Position numbers and translations under genes: made by a program. 64,000 bases of DNA from Antedon mediterranea (lineage: Eukaryota > Echinodermata > Crinoidea > Comatulida > Antedonidae): NCBI RefSeq assembly GCF_964355755.1, contig NC_092675.1, positions 811,001-875,000 of the forward strand. Reading direction: 5' to 3'. Positions 24,901 through 30,774 of this stretch are shown piece by piece. The notes under the pieces are model-generated. The model did no database searches, had not been told where the DNA came from, and saw only the letters and a list, made by a program, of their open reading frames with translations. Numbering within the stretch: position 1 is the first letter of the stretch; each line of letters opens with the position of its first letter.

Positions 24901-27900
24901 ACCAATATAAATAAGATCAACCAACTTTATTATTATCATTTTTAAAAATAACATTTAACTACTTTTTATATGTATTTTTAATATTTGTTTTTAATGTAAT
25001 TTTGTTGTATAAAACTGAACTTTGAAAAACATTACACAAGTTCTGAAAGTGTATAAAGTATAAAGAATAAAATAAATAAATTCCCTTTTGACAAATTGCA
25101 AACAAATGTGAAAAAAGATTGATTTCTCCACATATATAAAACAATAAACTTCAAATGTTTAAATTGTGAAGGAAATATGTTTGATTTAATAAAAAAGTGT
25201 AAAGTGTAATTACACCTTTACATGTAGTTAACAAATCAGGTAAACATATTGAATAAATATTGATTTATCCACATATATAAAACAATAAACAATTAAACAT
25301 TTGTGAAGGAAAGATGTTTAATAAATAAAAAATACATTATAATACCTGAAGTGTAATTACACCTTTACATGTAGTTGTAATTAGTTCAGGTAGACATATA
25401 CCACTGTTACTTCCACTTCCACTGTCGCTACATTTATCACTCTTGCTACCTTTGCTTGAATGACTGGTGATTGAACCATCTACCTCAACTGCACACGTTG
25501 TAATGATCCAATAACAGCGAACATTATTTGGATAGTTCAATCCCAGCAAGTAACCAGGACTATTTAAGTACTTTGCTGTGGTGGTTGCTTGAACATTTCC
25601 ACCACAATTATCTTCAACTGCATAAATAGAGAAATGAAAGCCTAATGTTTCATTGAAATACACGGTCACTTATAATTTTACATAGTTGTACTGATAAGCA
25701 ATTTTTAATAGCATAGATTCTTGCCATTTAAAGAGCTTGTTAAAAATTAACACTTAGTTAAAAACTCATAAACATTCAGTATATACCCAAACACACCAGG
25801 CTACTTTCTAAACTTTTAATTAATTAATCCACTACTTTTATCATGAATAAAATGCAAAGTCATTTAAAAGGGCGGCGCTCAGGATTTGGCTGTGGAGTAG
25901 CATACTCTCAAAATGTTTACAAAAAGCTGACCATGCAATAGAACAATTTAACATCACCATTAAATATCATTAAATGTGCAATAGAACTAATAATGAATGA
26001 CACATTGTACAAATTAACCAATAAACTTGCCTGCTTCCCAGTTGAGTCTAAATCCAGTGTAACTGACTGCCTGGTTTGATTTGAACGTCACAGTTGCAGA
26101 GTTGCTTGTAGTCAATGGCACATTCTCCTGGTCACTTGAACCGGAATATTCTGAAAGCCAACTGAGGTCATACACTGTCACCACATCATAGCCTTGTTGC
26201 AGGTCCAAGGTATCAAACTGAAGAAGAATTATTATTATGGCGTTTTATTGTGAAAATAAATATTAACAATATAATATTGATTTTTAAAGCTTATCGGATA
26301 AATAGAAAAGGATAGTGAAGATTTAGACCTGTAAAATATGGAATATAAAAAGAATATAGTTGTGAGCTGGTAGCTAAAGAACATTAAATAAGAAAGTTCA
26401 ACCTAACCATAATATGGAAAATAACTCTAAAAGTTAGGCCTATGAATGATTAGGTATATTATATGCACAACTTAAACACTCAACTGAGTGTATGTGTACA
26501 GTAGGTTTTGTATCCAAGCTTCTAAAAAAATTGACAAAGGAACAATACAAATATATTCTGATGTCAATCGTTGCTGTGTACACACACTATTCTTTCTTAT
26601 TTGTACATTGTCTATTCATCAAGCGTGTCCAACAGTTTTTCATGTTATGACCAGAACTTGGATTACTTTTTTTCTTTTTTTCCTTAGAAGTTTTGTTTGA
26701 TTAGAGGGAGAGAAGTTCATTTGAAACCTGTACACAAATGTTTTAATGTCATCTGAGAAGTAAAATATCATATTTATGAAGTGCATGTAGTCAAACATGT
26801 TCTTTTCAATAACATTATCTAACATACAGTTGCGACCAACATTATCAATAGGAAGAAAAATGTAATAATGCAATAGTTACAATATCATTCTTTATTTATT
26901 TTTATTATTTATTAAGGGCAGCATACTTTTAAGGTATTTTTACAAAAATAAAGGATACTTACTGTACCTTTTAAACTAACTAAGAATAAGAATTGTCTCC
27001 ACAATTCTTCAATTATGTAGGCCTATTTATTTATTTTTATCCATGCAAAATGAAAAAGAAACCATTGAAAATAAGGTTTTACGAAAGAAAAAAGAAATTA
27101 TTTTTGATTCTAGCATCATTCTAGAGTTCATTGCCTTAAATAGAATATGGAATATTTAACTGAAACCAAATTTCAAAATAATAGAACACAGTAACCACCC
27201 CTTCCCAATATTTGACCCCTTATTGTCATTTGTTTGCCAGTCTTCGTCTATAGATCAATATTTACAGAATGGGCTAACAAATCATATTCCTTAACTTTAG
27301 GTCAGATGATGACCCAGTTGAATATACTTTTAAAAAACAAAAATTTATACTTTAAAAAAGTTATGGTATGTACACATATGTACTGCATGTTTTTGTGCAT
27401 CAGCAGTGGTCTTTAAATGTAAGCCACCAATTCATTGAGACGGTTATTAGGCCTACCACAAATGTTTTTTTCATCGTGTCTGTCTATATCATAATTAAGC
27501 AGAATTGATAGATAAAGCAAATACATAAAGTGTACATTTTCTTACAGTAAATGATATTTTGGTACCAACTGGAGTCCTTATGGCCCAGGTGCATTCTAGT
27601 AGTGGTGGATATTCTATAGGGTACCCTGGACTTGAAATGCTACCTGATATTCCGTCGATGTAACTACCACAGGAACCTGAAAAAAAAATTATTATTACGT
27701 CATATGTTTTATATTCAAATAATTTAATTTCAAGTCCATGTTGTTGTCGAATACTTGGCACAACTTGAAATGATTATGAATATTTAAAAAAAGTGACTAA
27801 AGAAAGAAATAAAAAATAAACTTTGAGTTTCCAGAAATAAAATTAATATTCTATTTCAAATAATTCAAATAAATAAATAAATAAAAAAAATCTCCTAAAT

Positions 27901-30774
27901 GACTTTCTAAAGGATATCTTTAAATATTTATTGACTTAAGTAAGATACTTTACTTTTCTCACTTAAGTAAGGTTGTTGAATACATTCATTCATTCATGCC
28001 CGAAGGCTTTTCTTCAATAACTAGGCCTCCAGCCATTTTAACATAAAAATCATAACATTTAACGAGGGTTTTATAATACATCTCTATACTGGAAAGCATA
28101 ATAAACCACTGAATAAACCACTGTAGTACTGTAGAGTAGTATATAGAACAATACAAAATAACCCATTTTTTAGCTCTAAACTTGTATTTATGAGCCAGAG
28201 ACAGTAACAGTCAAAACAAATATCTTACCAGTACATGACAACTCATCCGCACTGTCTGTGCAATCTGATGTTCCATCACACACCCAAGAAGGTGAAATAC
28301 ACTGGCCACTAGTAGGACAGCGAAATTCACCTAAAAGAATTTTTTCATTTTATCAAATGTTCAGTAAATTTGTTAAATTCAACAACTTGATTAATAAATA
28401 TCAAGAAACTGAGTTGTTCTAAAGGGAGTTAAACCAGAGTAGAGATTCTATTTTTTAACCTCATATTGCCATTTTATGTTGTTTTATGGCAATAAATAAG
28501 GAGTTGGTCTAAGATTCAAAAATACTTTTACCCTGTTTCACACAATATGGAGTGGAGTTGTGGCTTGGTGGTTATAATGCTTGGCTACCACTCCAAGGGT
28601 CCTGGGTTCAAGTTTTTCTAAGGACAAAATTACAACTCCGCTCCCAAAGACTTGTAATAAGACTTTGTTTATGTAGAGCATTGTATATATGTTTATCTTG
28701 CGAACCTCTGAGGGTCCCTAATAATCAGCAATTGCTTGATGGATAATAATTTAATGGCAATTTAATTATACTTACCAACTTCACAAGCATCCAGTTGGCA
28801 AACAAAAGGATTTAAGTTATTGCAATCGGCATATTCCCATTTATAGCTTTCCTCTTCAAGAATCATTTCGGCACAACCCTCCAGTCTGTCCACTGGCTGC
28901 AGGTCAGCCCACTGACCATTGTATGTTGTGGATGAAATACCATCAGACCACATATAATTACCATTTGTACCCCAGAAGCCTAGAAATTATAACATTTGTA
29001 TTAAAATTAAGTTCATGAGTCAACAAAGGTGTGTGCTATTTAATATTTAAGATCAATAGGCATGGGTTGTTGTATACTATTCGTGTACAAACAAACTCCA
29101 TGATGACATTATAAAATGTTTGTACGTTATCATTCAAACAAAAACAAACTAACATACAAACATACCTCTTTTCCTATGTAATATTAATAAAACTTTGTTC
29201 TGGTCAATTCAGAGGATAATAATCTGAAGTACAGTAAGTATGTGAACTACCATATACTTTTCAATTATGGTACGTACTTCCCTAGGTCTCAGGATTAAGA
29301 TCTATTGTAAAAACTAGATCTTCATCCATCACTATTATACACTCCTTCAACCCACTCTATTGACATTTAACCTGGAAGTCAATTTTCCACAATGTACTTT
29401 GAACTATTTTATTATAAATTTGTTATTCAAATGTTACAGATGTCTACGTACCAACCCAAATTGTGGAATCATCATAAATTCCGGTTGCATTTTCTGCGAT
29501 TTTGGCTGCTATCAGATTATCAGAATAATCATTGATAATCACTATATGTGCTCCAAATCTAAGGAAACAAATTAAAATTAAATAAAGTTTTTTCTCTTTT
29601 TTTTTCATTCAAAGAGCATTATTATTATATTATTATTTGACTTTAGGCATTAATTGAATGTCTGCTCAGACAGACTGATTTAATTTCGTTTTACTGTATC
29701 TGTTTGCAAGATAGTGAAATACTACTGCAGTAGGCTACTTACTGTTGACATACATTTTCAGCATCCTGCCATGGTAACCTGTTAGAAAATGCCTTAAAAC
29801 ATCTACCAACTTCTAGAATCCACCCTTCAAAAGCAAAAACCAAAAATGACTGTCAAACACATTCATCAACACATAGTTCGAGTTAGGCACACAGGCACAG
29901 AACAAATTCTAAACTGCCCGGTGACGGTGAAAATGTATTAATTAACTTGAAATGATAAGATGAGAAAATCTGTGAGATTTCCCAACCAAGATTCAAACCC
30001 GGAACCTTCTGCTTGATGTCATAACTAGTGCTTTGGTACAGTATTGTTCAAACTTGATTGGAAACTCTCGAACAGAAGGTGTAACGGGCTACTCCTTCAA
30101 AAAGATCCTCTCTTTTATTTTTTAAGTGTAGACTTGCCCCAAGTCTGTGTATTCATTGTCTTTTTTTTAATTTATTTGTTTTTGTAAACAATGATGTTTA
30201 TTGTTTAAAATGGGAAGTAGTGGTACTTTGGATTTTTGGATCTTTCTAACTAATAGGATAGGCCAATACCATTTTTATTCCTCCTCAAAATTAAATTGAA
30301 ATATGGCACCATTCACAATGGATGGATGCAGAAGATTGGGCCGTTGGGCCACAAATTTGTTGAGATCCATTAATTAATTGAGATTAGTTAATCCAACCAG
30401 TGTATAGCCTATATTACCTTCTGAGCATTGAAATTCGATAACATCATTTGTTATCGTGTTTCCCAATTCCACTTGCTGAAAAAAATAGTAGAAGAATACT
30501 TTATAAATAAGTAATCAAAACACAGATGGAAACAATGACACAATCATCTGAAGGGGTAGAGAGAGGTGAAGGTGAGTGTCAAATGACTCTCCACATCCAC
30601 ATTTCTTTGGAAATATATACTGCCACACACATAATTGTCGATGAAAAAAAAGTAAAATAAACTTACACAATCTACCTGACCAGCGTTCAAGATCAATACT
30701 ATACAGTTTATGAATAAGAGGTCCTTTACAAAGGATGACATTCTAGACATACACATTCGTATCTGCTTAGACAA
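253..30774 (-). CDS. Large secreted CUB/sushi/EGF/HYR mosaic protein gene, 37 exons seen, 3' end off window
   Basis: I joined this gene by splice sites. Exons in transcript order: 30667-30774, 30418-30475, 29743-29824, 29452-29558, 28776-28979, 28229-28330, 27546-27676, 26031-26217, 25346-25617, 24431-24638, 24077-24258, 23689-23857, 23082-23273, 22566-22742, 21980-22162, 21499-21681, 21213-21344, 20553-20747, 20166-20402, 19591-19782, 19231-19410, 18903-19142, 18582-18779, 18089-18214, 17508-17627, 17191-17370, 16990-17076, 16659-16781, 16310-16366, 15961-16113, 4084-4344, 3462-3683, 2142-2368, 1872-1898, 1314-1557, 844-999, 253-411. Lengths and phases chain without a break (6,061 nt). Most module exons are phase 1-1, as expected for exon-shuffled extracellular domains. 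The closest known architecture in the 3' half is SVEP1-like (sushi, HYR, ephrin-receptor-like repeats), but the N-terminal lectin/LDLa/CUB set differs. Likely role: secreted or matrix adhesion or recognition protein (inferred). Additional exons inside the 11.6-kb intron cannot be excluded. Confidence 0.85.
1314..2368 (-). CDS. Mosaic gene exons 33-35: linker region before Cys-rich repeats, with 27-nt microexon
   Basis: Exons 2142-2368, 1872-1898 and 1314-1557 encode a region with few Cys and several N-glycosylation sequons (NYS, NGT, NFS, NLT). The middle exon is only nine codons (IGEISDFTK) but has clean AG and GT borders and phase 0-0. The last part, [13 protein letters not shown], leads into the ephrin-receptor-like repeats. 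SVEP1-like proteins have a comparable low-Cys stretch at this point; I cannot name a domain with certainty. Confidence 0.72.
2860..3362 (-). mobile_element. 5'-truncated LINE, C-terminal end only
   Basis: Reading minus from 3355, an open frame gives [19 protein letters not shown], then [24 protein letters not shown] and [11 protein letters not shown], ending at a stop near 2975. This matches the C-terminal tail of the reverse transcriptase at 36410-37522 (NTRF/NTRN and GPKLWN blocks). A stop codon lies just upstream at 3357, so only the 3' end was inserted or kept. It sits in the intron between exons 32 and 33 of the mosaic gene, in the same orientation. Confidence 0.8.
3462..4344 (-). CDS. 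Mosaic gene exons 31-32: HYR domain and sushi-like module
   Basis: Exon 4084-4344 is a hyalin-repeat (HYR) domain: DKEPPLLEC at the start, the [16 protein letters not shown] motif and CEFVVFVNG at the end, with an immunoglobulin-like fold in known members. Exon 3462-3683 is a sushi-like module with an extra Cys pair ([16 protein letters not shown] ... [10 protein letters not shown] ... GCS). HYR followed by sushi is typical of SVEP1-like proteins. Both exons are phase 1-1. Confidence 0.85.
4459..4770. mobile_element. MITE, copy 1 (terminal inverted repeats)
   Basis: The ends are inverted copies: TTAAAGATGTATTGTCCC at the left and GGGGACAATATATCTTTAA at the right. The interior is AT-rich and non-coding. 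A second copy lies at 6800-7041. The terminal TTAA may be a target-site duplication, but I cannot prove it from one locus. Confidence 0.8.
5420..5444 (+). promoter_or_regulatory. Core promoter of GPCR gene 1: CRE-like site plus TATA box
   Basis: TTACGTCA (CREB/ATF-type half palindrome) is followed by TATAAAAC at 5437-5444, about 75 bp upstream of the ATG at 5520. The spacing to a plausible initiator near 5470 is normal for a TATA promoter. No equally clear TATA box precedes the other two GPCR genes. Confidence 0.6.
5520..6407 (+). CDS. Rhodopsin-like (class A) GPCR 1, intronless
   Basis: The 295-residue protein has seven hydrophobic segments and the class A hallmarks: N20 in TM1, D48 in TM2, DRY at 105-107, W134 with P133 in TM4, C80 and C155 for the extracellular disulfide, CWTP at 231-234 in TM6 and NPIIY at 269-273. 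The N-terminus is very short, about six residues before TM1, so the ligand probably binds within the helix bundle. It has no introns and is one of three tandem paralogs on the plus strand, nested in an intron of the minus-strand mosaic gene. Echinoderms carry large tandem families of intronless orphan GPCRs, several with sensory expression. The ligand is unknown. It is more distant from GPCRs 2 and 3 than they are from each other. Confidence 0.92.
   Translation: MTATVNLLYSIIGSLGLSTNGFAIFILLRLKNRFNSPNILILNQCIIDCMASLFSICQFVDVSLGDSLWKSKIKAWLYCCLWFNHYIFWSCIFASTANLAVLTMDRYCSVIYPLKYSAKKNNKWIKVALMLFPWICGPLAVSYWIMVHRVGDRECIVEWSNINAQRASGVFTFLYMEIAPVTLMAFVYYKIFQSLKSRVGESSAIGNANSAARRLNVIKTMALVSIIYAICWTPNQIVFFYYLLGGDLDLDGIMYYGTIALSLLNSVVNPIIYTFKYKDFQEGLRKTLSCLFNRS
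6599..6604 (+). terminator. Polyadenylation signal of GPCR 1
   Basis: AATAAA lies about 190 bp after the stop codon of GPCR 1, in an AT-rich 3' UTR; a plausible signal, not proven. Confidence 0.5.
6800..7041. mobile_element. MITE, copy 2
   Basis: Related along its length to 4459-4770, with the same ends: TTAAAGATGTATTGTCACCC at the left and GTGTCAATATATCTTTAA at the right. It is shorter by about 70 bp, mostly through loss in the A/T runs. It lies downstream of GPCR 1. Confidence 0.8.
7425..7565 (+). mobile_element. tRNA-derived SINE fragment
   Basis: A box A-like TGGTCTAGAGG (7432 onward) and a box B-like GGGTTCCAGTCCC about 40 bp later have the spacing of a tRNA promoter. There are no pairable acceptor arms, so this is not a functional tRNA gene. 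Confidence 0.65.
7566..8393. other. Intergenic/intronic DNA between GPCR 1 and 2, no gene seen
   Basis: AT-rich sequence between GPCR genes 1 and 2, inside the host intron. I see no open frame with family features and no RNA gene. Structured repeats follow at 8394-8516 and 8659-8877. Confidence 0.6.
8394..8516. repeat. Near-perfect inverted repeat (hairpin), about 53-bp arms
   Basis: The left arm 8394-8447 and right arm 8464-8516 are reverse complements with only a single-base indel, separated by a 16-bp loop. The arms share gttaacttttagttaaacca and run into AT-rich ends. It may be a foldback element or a hairpin transcript; the near identity suggests recent origin or homogenisation. Confidence 0.92.
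8659..8877. repeat. 20-bp tandem repeat, about 11 copies
   Basis: Units of atatcgatagtcttatctaa repeat in exact 20-bp register with a few substitutions. Each unit contains AGATAAG on the minus strand (a GATA-factor consensus) and the palindrome ATCGAT. It lies about 1 kb upstream of GPCR 2. Confidence 0.95.
9834..10715 (+). CDS. Rhodopsin-like (class A) GPCR 2, intronless
   Basis: A 293-residue receptor with the same plan as GPCR 1: TNG in TM1 (N20), VVDF in TM2, DRYCAVIH at the end of TM3, PWICG in TM4, CWTPNQ in TM6 and [16 protein letters not shown] in TM7 and helix 8. The N-terminus has only about six residues before TM1. By eye it is closest to GPCR 3 (same [11 protein letters not shown] and FNFF/FNFL segments). 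The third intracellular loop is short and basic with [13 protein letters not shown] Gq, Gi or Gs preference cannot be read from sequence. The ligand is unknown. Confidence 0.92.
   Translation: MASTSTLLYSIFGSLGLFTNGFAIFILLRLQNRFNSPNLLIFNQCVVDFLTSFFSIIQFVDKFNNPLPESPVLAAIVCSKYFFWSCIFTSTGNLVVLTIDRYCAVIHSLKYNHVKNYKWVKCAALVTPWICGFTFILYWVAIHRVVDGVCFQKWPSVQFQKLFGFLNFFYIELAPLAIMLFVYVRIFNSLKTRVGENSTTRNEHGNTARRMNIIKTMLIVGVIYMICWTPNQIAFLNFTFGGQFDFNGIFYYVVVVLSLFNSCVNPIIYTFKYKDFQEGLKKTLVCLLPRDTT
10941..10946 (+). terminator. Polyadenylation signal of GPCR 2
   Basis: AATAAA about 225 bp after the stop codon of GPCR 2; position is plausible, use is unproven. Confidence 0.45.
11361..12115. repeat. Pair of (GACC/GACA)n tracts with shared flanks bracketing a CpG-richer segment
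   Basis: Two tracts of the same kind, 11375-11447 and 12028-12101, are built from gaccgacagaccgacagac-type units. Both are preceded by gcatagtgataccggaccga and followed by ccgacatagtgaactata. The segment between them (11520-11940) is unusually rich in CpG and gcgc runs for this neighbourhood. The arrangement suggests a repeat with direct terminal copies, or two insertions of one element. No protein is encoded. Confidence 0.8.
12640..13300. repeat. Duplicated block upstream of GPCR 3
   Basis: The sequence around 12680-12765 (ttttaaagcttttcaaggga-like core, then a run ending gtgtccttgaataag) recurs at 13208-13290 with substitutions. This looks like an old local duplication in the GPCR array. 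The remaining 12116-13640 has no recognisable gene. Confidence 0.6.
13643..14521 (+). CDS. Rhodopsin-like (class A) GPCR 3, intronless
   Basis: A 292-residue receptor, the third tandem paralog. It has TNG in TM1, HCVVDF in TM2, [17 protein letters not shown], a changed TM6 motif CWTPGQ (Gly where the others have Asn), and [16 protein letters not shown]. The short N-terminus and ECL2 Cys (GVCIQKW) match GPCR 2. The [11 protein letters not shown] stretch differs from the CWTPNQI of the other two near the ligand-facing side of TM6, which could mean a different ligand preference (inference). Confidence 0.92.
   Translation: MAAINAVLYSVFGCLGLFTNGFAIFILLRLQNRFNSPIILILNHCVVDFLTSFFSIIQFVDIFTTPLPESPALAIIVCSKYFFWSCIFTSSGNLLVITIDRYCSVIYPLKYNKVKNYKTVKGAALVIPWICGFTFMLYWLLIHKIEDGVCIQKWPSVQYQKLFGFLNFLYIELIPLIIMLFVYIRIFISLKTRVGETSTARNEANTARRMNIIKTMMIASITYMVCWTPGQTSYLYFTFGGYLDFDGVPYYIVVVFTLLNSCVNPIIYTFKYKDFQKGLKETFSFLQQRTEN
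14580..14665 (+). repeat. Dispersed repeat, copy 1
   Basis: The block with gacatgatgatgt, tatcactacca, catatttaggcacatcacac and a T run matches the reverse complement of 22432-22530. No coding potential. Confidence 0.7.
14700..15950. other. Host-intron DNA after GPCR 3; LINE tail-like end near 15350-15430
   Basis: AT-rich sequence without a supportable gene. Around 15350-15430 a T-rich stretch leads to an aataaa-like site and ttgaattgaattgaa units, the type of simple tail that ends LINE copies in this window (compare 18290-18425). A short a/t tetranucleotide run lies at 15062-15095. Confidence 0.5.
15961..16781 (-). CDS. Mosaic gene exons 28-30: EGF module, basic furin-like site, acidic linker
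   Basis: Exon 16659-16781 is an EGF module ([12 protein letters not shown] ... [12 protein letters not shown]). The short exon 16310-16366 encodes [10 protein letters not shown], a run of four Arg that fits a furin-type processing site in a secreted protein. Exon 15961-16113 is acidic and ends [10 protein letters not shown] in phase 1. It joins in frame to the HYR exon at 4344 across an 11.6-kb intron that holds three GPCR genes on the other strand. The joined reading, [13 protein letters not shown], is the usual lead-in to an HYR domain. Confidence 0.8.
16990..17370 (-). CDS. Mosaic gene exons 26-27: Ser/Thr/Pro-rich stalk
   Basis: Exons 17191-17370 and 16990-17076 encode a Cys-free sequence rich in Thr, Ser, Pro and Ile (for example [19 protein letters not shown]). 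Phases 1-1 fit both neighbours. Such segments are typically O-glycosylated spacers; glycosylation is an inference. The exon 26 donor choice (CCAG|gtacta) is the one that keeps frame, because reading on hits a stop within 20 codons. Confidence 0.75.
17508..18214 (-). CDS. Mosaic gene exons 24-25: two EGF modules
   Basis: Exons 18089-18214 and 17508-17627 encode EGF modules with the classic CxxxPCLxxGxC start ([12 protein letters not shown] and [12 protein letters not shown]) and CxCPxG endings. Both are phase 1-1 and lack the DINEC calcium prefix. Confidence 0.93.
18240..18426 (+). mobile_element. LINE 3' end with (TTGAA)n tail
   Basis: The sequence ends with tataataaagattttttgaa followed by ttgaattgaat repeats, resembling retrotransposon 3' UTR tails elsewhere in the window (15350-15430). 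It sits in the intron between exons 23 and 24 of the mosaic gene. No reverse transcriptase residues are visible here. Confidence 0.45.
18582..18779 (-). CDS. Mosaic gene exon 23: incomplete sushi-like module
   Basis: The exon begins [13 protein letters not shown] and continues with YECLEPGF and IQCIIDG, giving three of the four expected sushi Cys. The final Trp-x-Cys is missing, replaced by a Thr/Ser-containing tail ending YSTTE. Phase is 1-1. A diverged or disulfide-deficient sushi module is the best reading. Confidence 0.75.
18903..19142 (-). CDS. Mosaic gene exon 22: Gly- and Gly-Trp-rich Cys-framed segment
   Basis: This 80-codon phase 1-1 exon begins ECPPGTGW and ends NGTDCICQ, with CAC and GIGC in between. 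Two runs of about 11 and 13 Gly are followed by an alternating [17 protein letters not shown] tract. Splice sites on both sides are clear (acceptor after cttgtag, donor gtaagc) and keep the frame. I know no matching domain. Gly/aromatic repeats of this type occur in structural and adhesive secreted proteins, but the function here is unknown. Repeat-length slippage in the GGN codons is likely between individuals. Confidence 0.75.
19231..20402 (-). CDS. Mosaic gene exons 19-21: three sushi modules
   Basis: Exons 20166-20402, 19591-19782 and 19231-19410 encode sushi-type modules. The first is unusually long (79 residues) with an insertion before its second Cys. The other two show the usual four Cys and W-x-C endings ([18 protein letters not shown]). 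Confidence 0.87.
20030..20102 (+). mobile_element. Poly-A tailed insertion end
   Basis: A stretch ending gaattcgaataaagaaataa followed by an A run looks like the 3' end of a retroposed sequence inside a mosaic-gene intron, with two overlapping polyadenylation signals. Its 5' limit is not visible. Confidence 0.35.
20553..21344 (-). CDS. Mosaic gene exons 17-18: two calcium-binding EGF modules
   Basis: Exons 21213-21344 and 20553-20747 both begin DINEC, the hallmark of calcium-binding EGF modules, and carry six Cys (for example [11 protein letters not shown] and [11 protein letters not shown]). The second has an enlarged last loop rich in Gly, Tyr and Ser. Both are phase 1-1. Confidence 0.9.
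21499..23273 (-). CDS. Mosaic gene exons 13-16: four sushi (CCP) modules
   Basis: Exons 23082-23273, 22566-22742, 21980-22162 and 21499-21681 each encode one complement-control (sushi) module with four Cys and a Trp before the last Cys (for example [12 protein letters not shown] ... WGPVYPRC). All are phase 1-1. Sushi modules act as rod-like protein-binding spacers in complement regulators and adhesion proteins. Confidence 0.92.
22432..22530 (-). repeat. Dispersed repeat, copy 2 (inverted relative to copy 1)
   Basis: Reverse complement match to 14580-14665, extending to the gagctt segment beyond each copy. It lies in the intron between exons 14 and 15 of the mosaic gene. Confidence 0.7.
23345..23530 (+). 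mobile_element. tRNA-derived SINE
   Basis: Box A-like gcttggtgaataatgctctt and box B-like gggttcaatcctg are about 40 bp apart, followed by a non-tRNA body. It is inserted in the intron between exons 12 and 13, on the opposite strand to the host gene. Confidence 0.65.
23689..24258 (-). CDS. Mosaic gene exons 11-12: CUB domain 3
   Basis: Exons 24077-24258 and 23689-23857 encode a third CUB domain: [19 protein letters not shown], the aromatic strand IQCSWFI, an acidic DDYVNVYDSGD segment resembling calcium-binding CUBs, and the closing SGFYARYS strand. The phase 1/0/1 exon layout is identical to the first two CUB domains, so the three probably arose by duplication. Confidence 0.88.
24431..25617 (-). 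CDS. Mosaic gene exons 9-10: CUB domain 2 with Ser/Gly insertion
   Basis: Exons 25346-25617 and 24431-24638 form a second CUB domain ([20 protein letters not shown], then [10 protein letters not shown] and [11 protein letters not shown]). The first half is longer than usual because of a Ser/Gly/Lys-rich insertion with extra Cys around 25400-25480. The intron just downstream of exon 9 carries a decayed duplicate of the exon's end (25190-25245). Confidence 0.85.
25115..25400. repeat. Local duplication carrying a decayed copy of a CUB exon end
   Basis: The block around 25129-25250 (cacatatataaaacaataaa, then gtgtaattacacctttacat) is repeated at 25271-25376, where it includes the last codons of exon 9. 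The first copy, 25195-25245, lies downstream in transcript order and has lost the reading frame, so it is an intronic pseudo-exon fragment. Confidence 0.8.
26031..27676 (-). CDS. Mosaic gene exons 7-8: CUB domain 1
   Basis: Exons 27546-27676 and 26031-26217 form a CUB domain split by a phase 0 intron. Visible motifs are [18 protein letters not shown], then YDVVTVYD and a terminal [12 protein letters not shown] domains are beta-sandwich binding modules in secreted proteins. The second exon ends at GCAG|gcaagt, so its intron uses a GC donor instead of GT; the phase (1) then matches the next exon exactly. Confidence 0.88.
28229..28330 (-). CDS. Mosaic gene exon 6: LDL-receptor class A module
   Basis: A single phase 1-1 exon encodes about 34 residues with six Cys and the calcium-binding signature [16 protein letters not shown]. 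All the acidic calcium-cage positions of the LDLa family appear present. Such modules usually bind ligands through basic residues on the partner. Confidence 0.92.
28548..28750 (+). mobile_element. tRNA-derived SINE
   Basis: Box A-like tggcttggtggttataatgc and box B-like gggttcaagttt are present, and the 3' part ends in gagggtccctaataatcagc, resembling the 3' end at 46430-46530. It sits in the intron between mosaic exons 5 and 6. Confidence 0.65.
28776..30475 (-). CDS. Mosaic gene exons 2-5: C-type lectin-like domain
   Basis: Exons 30418-30475, 29743-29824, 29452-29558 and 28776-28979 together encode one C-type lectin-like fold. Visible family landmarks are a first Cys in FQCSEGW, a WQDAENVC helix segment, the IWVGF strand (WIGL position), and the terminal pair GCAEM and NPFVCQ. 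The calcium/sugar sites look non-canonical: QPV stands where QPD or EPN is expected, and WEYADC replaces WND. Calcium-dependent glycan binding is therefore doubtful, and protein or lipid ligands are possible. The next exon is an LDL-receptor A module. Confidence 0.85.
29930..30060 (-). mobile_element. tRNA-derived SINE fragment, minus strand
   Basis: On the minus strand a box B-like ccgggtttgaatcttgg follows a box A-like region near 30050. No cloverleaf can be closed, so it is a SINE remnant in a mosaic-gene intron. Confidence 0.5.
30667..30774 (-). CDS. Mosaic gene exon 1: signal peptide
   Basis: This first coding exon carries several in-frame ATGs (for example at 30774, 30756 and 30741 on the minus strand), then a hydrophobic stretch [11 protein letters not shown] and a plausible cleavage region. 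It ends in a consensus GTAAGT donor in phase 0. The ATG at 30741 gives the most typical signal peptide length; the exact start cannot be decided from sequence. The hydrophobic segment directs the protein to the secretory pathway. Confidence 0.65.
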
